Source of the DNA: Epiperipatus broadwayi | Taxonomy: Eukaryota; Onychophora; Udeonychophora; Euonychophora; Peripatidae | Direction: 5' to 3' | Assembly: GCA_028023455.1 (NCBI GenBank) | Contig: JAQFVV010000018.1 | Location: 3,745,800 to 3,809,799 of the forward strand | Length of the DNA: 64,000 nt | Part shown: positions 44,546 to 57,362 of the stretch, piece after piece | Position numbering within the stretch: position 1 is the first letter of the stretch | Layout of the letters: each line of letters begins with the position of its first letter | Made by a program: the position numbers and the translations under genes | Notes under the pieces: model-generated | What the model was told of the DNA's origin: nothing | Database searches by the model: none | What the model saw: the letters and a program-made list of their open reading frames with translations, nothing else

Positions 44546-46693
44546 TAACTTTTTATAAATTTTTATATAGGAAATAAGTAAAATAATATTAATATTATAT
44601 AAATGTATTGCTTAAAATACAAATAGTTATAAGTATTTATGCAAAATTTATAAAAATATTATATATTATAGATATGTAATAATCATCAAAGCATGAGAAT
44701 CCAAAACTAATACTATTCTAAAACTTGCAAAAAGAATATAAAACAGAAACTCTGGTTTAGTAGAAAATTGCATCTTGGGGCATTTACTTTTTTCAGATGT
44801 TTTTGTTTATTTTGAAGTATATTCCGTGGAATAGAAGTTTTAATATACTTAAGATATATCTAGGTAAAAAGATGATGGAATTGGATTAATGATATCAAGT
44901 GATTATGTTTTTTTTTTAAATATATATATTAATCTTTAATTAATGTTAAAGTTTATATCTGGCTAAAATGATGTTATCGCAATTCTAATAAGTGATTTGT
45001 AATAATCATTAACTTATTTATTTAAACTGGAAGTCAAAGTTTATGAGTATAAAAAATTTGATACTTGTATATTAAAGTGAAGTAATTAAAAATATATCAC
45101 AAAATATCTAAATATAAATCAAATTATCTTAGCTTATGTAATTATCAACTTTTATTTGGTCTGTATTTGAATCTCAATTCATCAGCAAAGCTGATAGATA
45201 GATTCATTAAATAAATGAATTTTTTTTTTCAAAATGATCATAAAGAATTATTTATTTAGGTTCAGCAATCAAACAAATGATATGAAATAAATATGTAATA
45301 ACATTCATACTGTCCATTTACACATTTCTATGCAGTGATATTTATAATTTAAAACTTTTAATCAGTTTATTAAAAATATCCATTATATTTTAAATGAACC
45401 AATGTGAATAGGTTTAATAATTATAAATTATTTAGGCAGCTTGGCTATATGAATGTCCAGTCTTTTACTTTTTCACCCTTACGTTTTATAAATAATTTAT
45501 ATCATATTTGAATCCTTTTGTATTTCTTCTTTGTGATTATATATACACACATATTATTATGAACTAATAATTTCAATATATATATATATATATATACAAA
45601 AATATATACATGAACTAATAATTTCAAAAACAATATATATATATATACAAAAATATATACAGATATGATACATAAATTTTAAAAAATAACTATGATATTA
45701 CAAATAATTAACAAAAAAGTAGAATAATAAAATTGTAAAAAAGATGTAATAATAAGTTGAGAAAAAAAAGAAAGCACATTTGCATGTGCGCATACTATAT
45801 TCAAATCTAAATATATACATATGTAGCTGTGTTTATCCAATCATTCTGTCAAAAAATTAAATGTGTTATACTTTTTAATTTTTCTTAATATAAAAATTTA
45901 AGATGATAATACAAAAGATACAATGTGTTAACTTTAAGCATGTTTACTTTTACAGATAGCAAAAGTTATTTTCTTGTGATATTTTTGGGAATACAGAAAC
46001 AACATTTGTGCTGTAAATTATATACTTAAAATTTTAATTAAAATGGTCTCAGAATGCAAACTAATGTGGTGCATACCTACCAAGCTGAAAATAAGCCACA
46101 TAGTAAATTCTTTTGTATCTATTTATAAATCTATAAATATATCTTACTTGCAGTAAATAGTTTAATGTCACGTTTTACTGTGAATAGTTTTTTGCTCAAG
46201 TCTTTGCATAGAGTGAATGCTTTCTAGTGCAATACATTATTTGCCTATTTCAATGTTGTTTGTATTTATATTTTCTGTTATAAGTTTAATGTTTCTTCAA
46301 TTTTCACTACATAATAATTACATGCTGGAGATATAATTTTGGGTGTCGAAATATAATGTAGCATGATTTTTTTTTTTTACTTTTTATTATTTCAAGAATT
46401 GATCATTGATTTTTATTAAATTTCTAGACATAATATTAGCAAATAACTTTCTTATATTTTATTGCATAAAGGTAATATTTTATATCCTTTTTTAGGTTTA
46501 AGATTGCCATTGTTATAAATTTTGTTGTTTGAAAGTCACTTTAACAATATCACTGAGTGTGATAGTTGAGAAAATGATTGCAGTTATATACCAAGAAATA
46601 TACATGTGAAATGTATTAATTTCTAATTTTTTTATTAATATTTTTAAAACTGCAGATTATTGATTCAGAATTTTGAGTTAATGAATATTATTC
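44546..46693. other. AT-rich region with TA-rich tandem repeat
   Basis: No gene was recognised. 45556-45663 holds two copies of about 60 bp (GAACTAATAATTTCAA, (TA)n, CAAAAATATATACA). Confidence 0.5.
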
Positions 46694-46760
46694 TGAAAGT
46701 CTGAGTTCGAATCCCGCATATATTACATATATAAATGCAGGTTTAAGCCTGTAAAATGTA
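46694..46760 (+). repeat. SINE-like fragment with B box, copy 1
   Basis: TGAAAGTCTGAGTTCGAATCC and the following 45 nt (AAATGCAGGTTTAAGCCTGT) recur at 47160-47227. GAGTTCGAATCC is close to the pol III B-box consensus. It cannot fold as a tRNA. Confidence 0.5.
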
Positions 46761-47159
46761 TTAATTTATATAAATAGTGTGTAAAAGGTCTGCCCATCTC
46801 TCACATATGTATGTATAAATGGATTATTCTCCTGTACATGAGGGGTCAGAATGACTAATATGATGACAACCTTGGCACTAACAAGAACTTCGAACGTTCC
46901 ACCACCAGATTTTCAATGAAATGTTAGGCTGAAGAGTTGTGAGTCAGAATAATTTGAAGCCTGTCCATTAAAGTATGAAGATTGGCTATCTTAATATAAA
47001 GCTGAGCACTGATTATATATGTGTGTGAGGATAGTAATCTGGACCAACTGATGATTGCTGGTTTAGCATGAAATATGTAAATTGGTGATTATTTATCTTT
47101 TCACATGTGTGTGATCAGGTGGGTCAGCAATATGAGATGGCACTGAGAGTAGCGGGTCA

Positions 47160-47227
47160 TGTGAAAGTCTGAGTTCGAATCCCGCATATATTACATATAT
47201 AAATGCAGGTTTAAGCCTGTATAATGT
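47160..47227 (+). repeat. SINE-like fragment with B box, copy 2
   Basis: A 67-nt near-exact repeat of 46694-46760, here preceded by a less AT-rich 100 nt (AGATGGCACTGAGAGTAGCGG) that may be the 5' half of a tRNA-derived SINE. The two copies are 466 bp apart in direct orientation. Confidence 0.5.
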
Positions 47228-48160
47228 AATATTCTGAATTGTATTTTTTAAATTATTTTTTTATTACACCAATTTTTTTAAACTTCAATTCTTTAAAATG
47301 AATATTTAATTTTATTTTTCTAATTCATTTGTTCCCTATACGTTGGTCATCACTACATATTTACTAACTTAATTTTTCACTCAGATTTATTTCTATGTTC
47401 AAAGCATTTATAAAATTTTCTATAATTATGTTTACTCTATTAATTTATATATAGATATAATGTCATTCTTTATTCAATTCTATTTTTGCTACATTTTTCT
47501 TTTCAAAATACTATTTCCATTTAGTACATATATTTCACCTATTTTCTCCTCTATTTACATTTTTCATTTTTTCTTTCTGTTTTTTTTTTTTTAAAGTAAC
47601 ACATACTATCATTCCTTTTCTCAAGTAACAAATCTTGAAACAATTATATATTATATACATTTGTTTCAAGACTGGTGATCATTATATATTTTTTTATTTT
47701 ATTATTTTTTTTACCTACAATTTTTAAGTTGCTGTTTTATTTTTGATCAGAGAGATTAATTTTTTGCGCTTTATCACTTTTTTCATGAAAAATTATTAAT
47801 TTAATAAATTGTCTATTTTTAGATGAGCTTTTTCACGAAGCAACTTCAAAAGTCCCAATTTTCATTTTATTTGTATTGATCTCTTTTATGTTTATTAAAA
47901 TCTTTTAATAGTATTATATTCATATTTTGTTTTCTAAAATTATTAATATCTTTAATTAAATATCTACATGTATTTTTATCCCATGATTTTTGCCCTTCTG
48001 AGGTCGTATATACCACTCATATAATAATCTGATTATTAAACATCCAGGAATCTTAACTCACATAATTTTTTTTTTAGAAAGTAATATTTTTTTTGTTTTT
48101 TTGTAATAAAACTAATCCCTTTCCCTTTCTTAGTTTTTACATATCGCCTGAAATTTTTCC
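47228..48160. other. AT-rich, nothing recognised
   Basis: No supported ORF or repeat. Confidence 0.5.
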
Positions 48161-48179
48161 ACACAAAACCTAAATTGTT

Positions 48180-50422
48180 CATTTCAATAAAAATTTTATT
48201 AACAATAAATAGTGATTACATACTAATAAAGGATAAATAAATGAATAAATTGTACAATAATATGATTATATAATGTTCTATATGTCATCTGGCTAGATTA
48301 TGTTATGAGAGCACAATGTTATACTCTTATGTGGTTAGGTATAGTGAAGAGATTCTAAGAACTTGTTTAATGGTATTAGCATTTTTAATATAAACATGAA
48401 TATTTTCTTTTATAAATGACTATTCTATAATGCTGGGTAGGTGGGAATTGATAATCAGAAAAAGGAAAGAGCAATTAAAGACCAGGTGTCAGCAAAGACT
48501 TTACTGGAGGCAAGGAGCTGGTCACGTTTCTTGATTTTTTTGAGCATTTGATAAAACAATGGTATGATTTGTAGCGGGGGTAATTCCATGAGACTTTTGC
48601 ATCTCACTATCCATATGGAATAAAGGACAAAGGTAGAAAGCCTTATTATTGAAAAAAAACCATTATGAATGGCATTTTCAAGTGAGAAAATCATATCAGG
48701 TCTTATGTTGGAATTGATTATAATTATATCTTTCAGAGTTTTAAGTCTTGGGCACCGGTGTATAATATGGTCTATGGTTTCATCTTCACGAGCACACAGA
48801 CCACATATAGGGTCAATGCTGGTAAAACCTCTTCGGTGATAAAGAAACCAATTCATGGGTAGCGCATTAAGATTTATTTTAATGATGAAGTCAAGGAATT
48901 TGGGTTCCAGACTCCATCTTTTGAAGTGTGTAATAAGTCTTTGGTTGGTTATTTTTAGGCTGGTTTTAATGGATTGTTGATTATAGTTGATTATATTGTA
49001 TGCTTCCCATAAGGTGATTTTTTGGTTAAGGTTAAAGGATATTATCGGGTTATAAAGTTGTAGTTGTTGTATTAGGGATGCTATCCATGAACTGGAAGAG
49101 GGTGGAGGATGATCTGTCGGTGTAATTTTTTTAATAATGTTAGAGTATCCGCAGGAGAGGATCAGATTATGTAGAGGGTTGTGGGTTTTCTGTAAAATGA
49201 TTGCTTGTATTGAGTGGAATGACAGTCCATTGAACCTGCATGGTTGTTGGATATCTCACAAGCTAATAGCAACTGTCCTTCCTCTCCAGAGAAGTTTGGT
49301 ACATAATCCGTTAATTTTATTTTGAAACTGTTTAGACATTTTAACGAATGGAAGATAATATGAGATTTTTGGCATTATGATCATGTTGAGGAGGCCAACC
49401 TTTCCATATAATGAAAGGTATACTCTAGAGAGTGAAGTGGTGATGGCTTCAGTTGAATGGAGGATTGCATCTTGAATCTCTCTTGCCATTGCAGTTGGAG
49501 TTTTGTAGATTGGAAAACCTAGGTATCTTTGGGGTTTTGCAGAAAAGGGAGAGTTAATTTGTTTACCAGACATTATCTTCCAGATGGAAGATTTATTAAA
49601 ATTTATTTGTAGGCCAAGTTTCTCTGTATTTCTGTTTAATATGTTCATGAGATGAGGAAGGTATTTAATGGTGGGAAGTACAACCATAATGTCATCAATA
49701 TATGCAAATACATTGAAGTTTTTATTGAGAGAGGGAAGGAAAATTCCAGGGAGGTTTTTTTTTATATCCATCAGAAGAGGGTTGATGTATGCTGTGAAGA
49801 AAAGGGCACTGAGCAGGGATCCTTGAGGGATTAACTTGTATGGCTTGAAGCCTGGTGTGATCTTGCCATCAAGAGAGAGAAAAATCTCTCTGTTGTTGAA
49901 CAGATTGCTGACCATCTGTACAATCCCAGCTGGAATGTCACATTCCAACAGAATATCCAGAAGGATGTTTATCTGGACTGAATCAAATGCTGCCGCAACA
50001 TCCAGCTGGACAGCAATAGGTTTTGATTTATGATGTCCTCTGATGTAATTGAACAGTGCAGTTACATTGGACATAGCATGCGAGGTTGATGATCCCTTTT
50101 TTCCGTATTGTTTTGATGAGATATGGCTAAGAATTTGATTTGATCTTTAATGACTGACTCAATTATCTTGATAAGCAATGGGGTCATGGAAATTGGCCGG
50201 ATACTGTTAATGTCATTTAGTGGTTTTGCTTTTTTAATAAAAGGCACGAGTGCCACTGGGTAAAAATCTGTTATGTTTCTGTTGCCGGAGGCTAGGTGAT
50301 CAATCATTTTTTTAATAATTGGCACAATGAATTGACTGAGGTGTTTGAGAAGGAAATTTGGGATGCCATGAAGGCCAGGATGAACGCCGTCAGAGAGAGA
50401 TGTTATCTTCTTTTTGATTTGG
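48180..50422 (-). mobile_element. 5'-truncated LINE with target site duplication
   Basis: The insertion is bounded by direct repeats ACACAAAACCTAAATTGTT at 48161-48179 and the same with one extra A at 50423-50442. The element runs on the minus strand: reverse transcriptase, C-terminal zinc region, then about 270 nt of 3' UTR ending near 48180. The 5' part, including the endonuclease, is missing, as is usual for target-primed insertion. Confidence 0.85.
48455..50410 (-). pseudogene. LINE reverse transcriptase, C-terminal portion, two breaks
   Basis: On the minus strand the frame starts at the truncation with GVHPGLHGIPNFLLKHL, the thumb-proximal RT block. RPISMTPLL and QLDVAAAFDSV follow, then IPQGSLLSALFF, the catalytic YIDD (49691-49702), and YLGFPIYK. 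The C-terminal zinc region has CGLC, then HIIHRC (CCHC type). A 1-nt frame change lies near 50075-50110 in a T-run, and one TGA interrupts at 49253-49255, with homologous sequence continuing in frame beyond. The zinc region resembles that of L1/Tx1 or I/R1 types. The clade is unresolved. Inactive. Confidence 0.8.
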
Positions 50423-50442
50423 ACACAAAAACCTAAATTGTT

Positions 50443-53400
50443 TTGCTATTACTTCCACTTCTCGATTTTTCTTTCCTTTTATCTATTTAAAACCTCAGTG
50501 CAAACATTTAATTTATTAAAGAAACAAACATTTAATTTATTGCTTCTTTATTATATATATTATGTACTTGTTCTAAAATTTAAAAAGTGCTCCTTTCTAT
50601 TTTATATTCTTTTTTTTAATAACTACTTTTATCACATTATGCCCCCCCCCACTAGGGAATAAAAGTTATTTCCCTAAAAGTTTAAATGTAATTCATTCTT
50701 TTAAAATAACATTTTATTTTTGTATAAAATATTCTTAAAAAAATTAATTTTATTATTTAGACACAATATAGAATTTTTTTTTAAAAAAAAAAAACGATGT
50801 AGTAAAAACTTCTGTGAAAAGTTAACACTTTTTCGATCTTTACTTTTTCTGTAATCAATATTTAACAATAATACATTATTTTTAAAAACAAACAAATTTC
50901 CTTTTTTTTAAACATACAAAAGATTTTATTATTATAATAGCTTTTATTCTTTCTTTTAATCTTCTTGCATTTTATTAAATATAAAGGAAAACATCTTATC
51001 TTTATTTTTTACACGCCTCTTAATTTGTTATAGATTAAAAAAAAAAAAATATTCTAATTAATCTATAAAATAAGTTGATTATATATATATCTCTAGCAAA
51101 TTAATAACCTATTAATAAACTTAAATATATTGAGTTGTAATATTAAGTATCTGAAGTAAATTTTTTTTAATGAATTTGATATAAATAAATTTATTAATAA
51201 ACCAATATTTTATGATACTTAGGTAACTATTTACTGATGTTTTAACAACATGCATTCATTTTAGATACTAAAAAAAGAAGAAAATTTATTCAAAAAGAAG
51301 GGAAACAGAAATTACTCCTGATATATTAACTTTTATATCTAGATAGCATAAGTAATATTTTTTAAAAGAAATAAAAAATGCAGCTTTTAAATGTACAACA
51401 TAACTTTTTTTCTCAGCTTGATAAAACACTATCCTGAACATAACTTAAATCCTTTATTATAGTTATTTTATAACAAAATTGTATCTGTTTATTTATTAAT
51501 ATCTTAAAATTATACACTCATTCACACGTACTTTATAGAAAACTATGATAATTTCATTACTGAAATATAATAAATTAATGCAATGTTAATACCAACAAAC
51601 TTCATATACAAAGAAAATATTAAAAATAAACTTTGGTCCTGAGACCCTTGATAAAACATACCCATTGCATTCAAAGTAAAATTAAAAAGATAAAATTATA
51701 TATTTGAGTGAACATGTTCCAAAATACCTTCAACTAAACACTATTTATTATCACTGTACATTAGTAAGACTACATTATTAATGAAGCATGCCTTTTAATT
51801 TTATAATTTTGTCGTTATGTTCAATGATATATATATAATAATACAATTTCTTTAGTGTTTATAATAATACTTACCATACATATAAGATTCTAAAATTTGT
51901 TCTACTTCTGCAACTTTAATGCAAGTTTCTTTGTAAGTATTTTTTGCTACATTTATATTTCTATAAAATAATAAAAAGAATATTTAATTTAAATAATTAA
52001 ATGAGAGATGTTAAAATGGGTATAGACTAATTTTTAATATTTTGATTATGGTAATAATGATTTTTATATTTTAAACAAGCATGAATTAATCTATATATAT
52101 ACTTAACAGAATGCTATTATAATTTTCATCATCCCTGTTCTTGCTAAACAACTAAGTAAATGTAAAATAACTGTATACCTTTATAGCCTCCAAATAATTT
52201 AGTTAAGAATGAAATCAATTTTATAACAGATATAAAGATAATTCTTTTTATAGACCTTTAGAAATGTGTTGGAGATTTCATTGTTAATCATTTTAAAAAA
52301 TACATAAATGTAAAACTATATGTCAAGTACAGATAATATTATTAAGTACCATGTTTTCCATCATTATAAATGTAATTTCTGATTTTAATAGAATATTATT
52401 AAATTACTATCCACACTTAACAATGTAAATAATTTCTTTTCAGAAACTAGTAAAGCAAAATTATTAAAATGTTATTTAACATCATCCTGCTAAGTTATCA
52501 AAACAGGAAATTACATAAATAATGTTGAAAAACACTGCATTTAATAATATTATATATATTATGAATACACATTTTGATTTTTTTTGTATGAAATTGCTTA
52601 TTATTACCACAACCGTCATCACTACCACTACTACAGAACTAATATTCAACTGAATTTCTTTTGTCATCTGTGTCCTATAAATGATTCATTACTAGAAATA
52701 AAAGTAATGAAAAACAACCTATAGATTACTTATCATCTAATTTAGCTGTTTGATATTTAAACCAATATAGAATTTAAAAAAATTGGACAGTGAGGTAGAC
52801 GATAAATTTAATAATTTTTTTCTTGCTTTTGAACAGTATGTTTTGTTTCTTTAAGCAAATTATTTACCATTAAATCACATGATAGACTATTTACACTTTG
52901 TCTATTATTGCTATAATAATAATTACAACAAGAAATCATAACCACACAGATAAAAGTGTATTTATATCTTTTATTTTTGAAAACACTTTTAACATATTTG
53001 TGGGTGTTGAAATGAGTATACAAATTATTCACTTAAATATTATGTATATTGATTGTATAAAGTTTTGAATCTGTATGTTATTTTAAATTTGTACTTCATT
53101 GTACATAATTGTTTTTGATAAGAATAGATTTAGTTACTGAAAAAGATTTTATTTATTTTTAAAAATGTAACTTGGAAAAAAGAGTAATAAAAATACATAT
53201 ATATTGATATGTTTATAATATAAAATATTTATTATTTCAGACATTAGTATTACATTTATTCTAATATTTTGTATTTATTTAAACTCTTAAAAATACTGTA
53301 TTACATTGATTTGTTTAATTCAGTAAGAAAAAAACGTTTTTTTTTTTTTTTAAAATATTGGTGTTTACATTTTTAATTATATAAATTGTATCAAGTTAAT

Positions 53401-53529
53401 AAGAATGGCTATGAATCTAAATGACTATGTATGTTTTAAGTTTGTCTTTAACTTAGTCTTTAAACACTGATTTAATAATAGTAATGATGAATTGAGAATT
53501 TGTAAATTTGTTTGCAAAAATTATGATTT
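50443..53529. other. AT-rich region, no supported gene
   Basis: About 3 kb of AT-rich DNA with a short C-run at 50643. Small ORFs (50414-50662, 50701-50895, 52482-52667, 52808-53032) show no recognisable features. Confidence 0.5.
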
Positions 53530-54870
53530 ATTCTAGTAGTAATATTACTATTACTAAATTTATAAATTCAATGTGTAATCTGAAATCTCTTAGTATTTGT
53601 TTGCATTAACAGATCTTTTTTTTTTGGCAAATTTTTATTTCTCTTTTCATTTTCTTATTGGGTTTAGAGAAAAAAGAAGTGGAAGGGTGGGAAAGGGATC
53701 AGGAAAACAAAAACATAATATGCCTTTTACTTATTTACAAAAAATTTCTTATTTGTAATTTTAAAAAAATGGAAATTTGGATTCTTCTTTTGTTTTTAAA
53801 ATTTTAAAAAAAATTTTTCTTTCCAAATGTGAGAGGGAGTATAGTCTGGACTTTGGATTTATACTAATAATACTACTATGACTAAATTTATAAATTAACC
53901 ATGTAATCTAAAATCTCTTAGTATTAGTTTTCATTGACAGATCATTTTTTGGGCCAACTTTTAGTTTTTGCAAATTCAATGTAAATTTTAAAAAAGTCAA
54001 AGATAAAAAAGGAAACAACATTTTCCATCCCATCATGCATTATAAGAAATACTTTTTTTTACACTTTTTTGGAAATTAGTTTTAAAATAAATTTTTTGCT
54101 GATCACATTGTTGATTTAAAGTGTTTTTATTTGAAAAGTTGTTAATTTAAATTGTATTATTTTTTAGTTTTAATTTTTTTTTTTTTAAAAAGCAAAATCC
54201 AAATTAATAACAAAAATGTTAAACTCTTTTCTTATTAATTTGTTGTTGTTTCAAAGCCAGCCAATTCATTTTTATTTGGAGTGTTTGATTGGATTTGTAT
54301 TGAATGTAACTGCATCAATGTCCACAAAGCAATTCACACACCCCTCCTTCTCTCTTCTCATTTTTTACAAAACCAATAAAGAAGAAATTAAAAGAAAATT
54401 TAAAGACAAAATTATAAAAATTTAAAAAACAAATCAAAAGAGATTGTTTGAAATTCTACATCACTTAATTTTGTAATGCAAAAATATTAAGTAGTACAAT
54501 TCACAACTCCTCCCTTTCTCTCATTTCACTTTTTTAAAAGGCCAATAAAAAGAAATTTAAAAAAATTTAAAATCAAAATAAAAAACTTAAACATATCTGT
54601 CAATTACAAAAAAAAATAAAAATTAAATTCTAAATCAATCAAATTTTTTTAAAAATCAATATTAGATACATTCTGACTATGATGAAAAATCCAAAGAAAT
54701 CATAAAAATCTAGAATTGGACTTTTTTTAAAAATGAGAAAAAAAAAAACAACTACTACTAAAAATTTACCAAAAGACTATCACTGAAAACAAATACAAAG
54801 TCATTTTAAGTTCTACGTTGAATTTATAAATGAAGTCACAGTACTATTGTTATAATAAATTGTCATTTTT
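53530..54870. repeat. Repeat array with direct and inverted copies
   Basis: A block of about 105 bp (ACTAAATTTATAAATT ... AATCTCTTAGTATT) occurs at 53535-53640 and, in the same direction, at 53862-53970. Its reverse complement occurs at about 54770-54850. A second block (CTTATTGGGTTTAGAG...) at 53655 has reverse-complement relatives near 54350 and 54500. The overall layout is +,+,-, as in the other fold-back arrays. Confidence 0.5.
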
Positions 54871-56230
54871 CTAAATAAATTTTCAAATGATTGATTAGTA
54901 ATCCCAATATTTTTTATAATGTGAAATAAAAGATAAAAATGGCAATGTATATAAATGATGAGATAGGTATCAAGAACATATAACATGTTTATTGAATATA
55001 AATTTTAATGGTAAGCACATCAAAAACAAAAATTCTTTAAAAAAATATTTTTTGATCTCATAAATTTAAATTAAATTATCTGTAGTTCTCTGCAAATTTC
55101 ATATTCTTAAACAGTTATTTTTTTAAATTTGAAGCTATACAAAAGTATTTATTAATTAGTGTTATGTTTGATTCAAAACCAGATGTTAATGGTAGTGGAT
55201 AAACATGAAGGAATTCAATCATATATATGTAGAACAAAACAACAATACTTCAGGATGAAGCAAATTAAATAACATTTATTTTTGACTTGTAATTAGGTAA
55301 CAAAATTAATATATAACAATAATAATTCTTATTGGAGGAAATACGGTGCTCTGTTTATCTTTATTGAAGCTGTATATATGCACACATATATATACTTCAT
55401 GTTCGCTTGTTAAAAAGTACAAACAAAATTTAAAAATAAAAGTTGTAATAAATTTTTATAAATAAAAATTAAATGTATATTAATGCACAGATAGATGCAT
55501 ATGGTATAATTAATTATATAGCTATTTTGTGTTAAATGCAAAATATTTTCTAAAATTTAAAAAAATAATAGATTCTAAATTTAACTTAAAAGTAGTTTTT
55601 TTAAAAAAAGGTGTTTTAACAATTAAAAAAAAGATGGAAATGACACTCTAGGAAAAGTAATTAAAATGCTTGTAAACAGATTACTAGATTTAAAATTAGA
55701 AAATAGATAATTAAAATAATTTAATTAAAAAGGCTGTTATTCCTGCTAAAAAATATGAGCTTGCAAATAGGGGACTGGGTAAATAAACTCTGACCTCAAT
55801 GAAAGTAATGGAGTCATCTATACCCAATAGATTGAAAAATCCAAATGATAATAGATCAATCCAAAATTTACAGATAACTACAAATCATATAAATAGTACT
55901 GGGAATTCTGTATTCATTATTATATCCTGATCCTACTATGAATATTATTCTGTCAGTGATTATCATTTTGCCATTATTATTGTTTTGCTTTAATTAATTC
56001 TTATCTGATAGTTCCAGAAACTCTACTATGCAAGAGTAGAGGATCTGGTGTCTGCTTTATTCTGTTAGGTTGGCAGAAGATAAACTGAAAACCCATAACT
56101 GAGTTGCAAAAGAGAAGCCGTCTACATATGAAAAACCATATGAACATATGGATACTGTACCGGTCAAAATATGTTTATCCATCTAACACGAGCTGGAACT
56201 CACAAAATGTACTTCAAACCCAGTCAAGCC
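54871..56230. other. AT-rich region, no supported gene
   Basis: Nothing recognised. The last few hundred bases are less AT-rich. Confidence 0.45.
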
Positions 56231-56300
56231 CAAGATTTAGGTCAGGGACCAGCCTGGATTCGAACCCACTCTCTAAGCCCCAAATCTAACATCTAATGAA
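56231..56300 (-). repeat. SINE-like fragment (B box on minus strand)
   Basis: On the minus strand GTGGGTTCGAATCCAGG (56254-56270) contains a perfect B-box core. The arm around it does not pair as a tRNA T-stem, so it is not a tRNA gene. The limits are unknown. Confidence 0.35.
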
Positions 56301-57179
56301 TAACATAATAGTGATGGCCCATGAGAATTAATTTTAATCCGGCCGACTAGCAAAGCTGAGCAACACAATGAGACATCTATTAATTATGACTAAACTAAAA
56401 TATACATAAGCATGGCTGTAATATGTGGAAGTGGAGGAAAAGGAATTCGAACTACTCAAATAAGTTAGACAATAAAATATAGTTTAATATAATGAAAAAA
56501 TATTTATATACATTTATAAATTAAATACATATATTAGTGGGTGCATGAATGAGCAAGCGGTAGATAATTACATAGTGTCATTCATGCTATTATTTCTCAT
56601 ATGCTCTTTATTAGCTAAATGGTATATTACAAGTAAACACACATCTTTGGTGGGTCCAATATTAAAATGCCAATCAGTATTAGAAAGAAGTTAAATAAAA
56701 TTGCTATTAATGCTTTGGGTTATGGTTCTGAAACATGGTGACTAACATATGATTTAGGGGAGCATTCTGAAATTCATTATACATATGATATAAACTATTT
56801 CCACACCATTAAGATCGTGAAAATAAACAAAAGACAGTTAAAAGATTTTATTTGAAACTATGACAAAATATTTAATGAAAATCATTTAACAATAGTAAGA
56901 CGAACGCTTTATTTTTCCCAAGGCACATAGATACTCTTAAATAGATATATAAATTATGATGGTGGGACTGTATAATACTGAATAAATTTAATTATTAAAA
57001 TAGAAGTAGTTGGCATTTATATATATTTTAAGCAAAGCTTAATTTTAATATTAGAGCATTAAAACTGGGTCATGAAGCAAAAGAAATAATAATAACACGA
57101 AGAAGTTTGCGGTGCTGACATGATAGCCCAAAAATAACTAAGAGAAAAAGGTCGTGCTTCTGGATGAAAAATGAAATGG
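56301..57179. other. No supported feature
   Basis: AT-rich with moderate complexity and no supported ORF. Confidence 0.45.
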
Positions 57180-57362
57180 ATGGGCATAGTGTGTGCCAAA
57201 CTTAGGGGATCACTGCCAGAGGCCTGTTTATACGAAGAAATGGATGGCATAGCATGTGCCAGACTTATGGGTCACAGCCAGTGGCCTTTTATATGAAGAA
57301 AGAATATGCATAGCATGTGCCAAACTTACGGGATCACCGCCAGAGGCATTTTTATACGAAGA
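57180..57362 (+). repeat. 60-bp minisatellite, three units
   Basis: Three units of about 60-62 bp start near 57180, 57241 and 57302. Each has GGCATAG-GTGTGCCAAACTTA-like, GGGATCACNGCCAGNGGC-like and TTTTATACGAAGA-like blocks. The last unit overlaps an open frame (57256-57489). The period is close to 20 codons, so a coding origin is possible. No family was recognised. Confidence 0.65.

Noticed and set aside
56254-56270. tRNA gene on the minus strand
   Set aside because: The B box is good, but the T-stem and acceptor stem do not pair and no anticodon arm is found.
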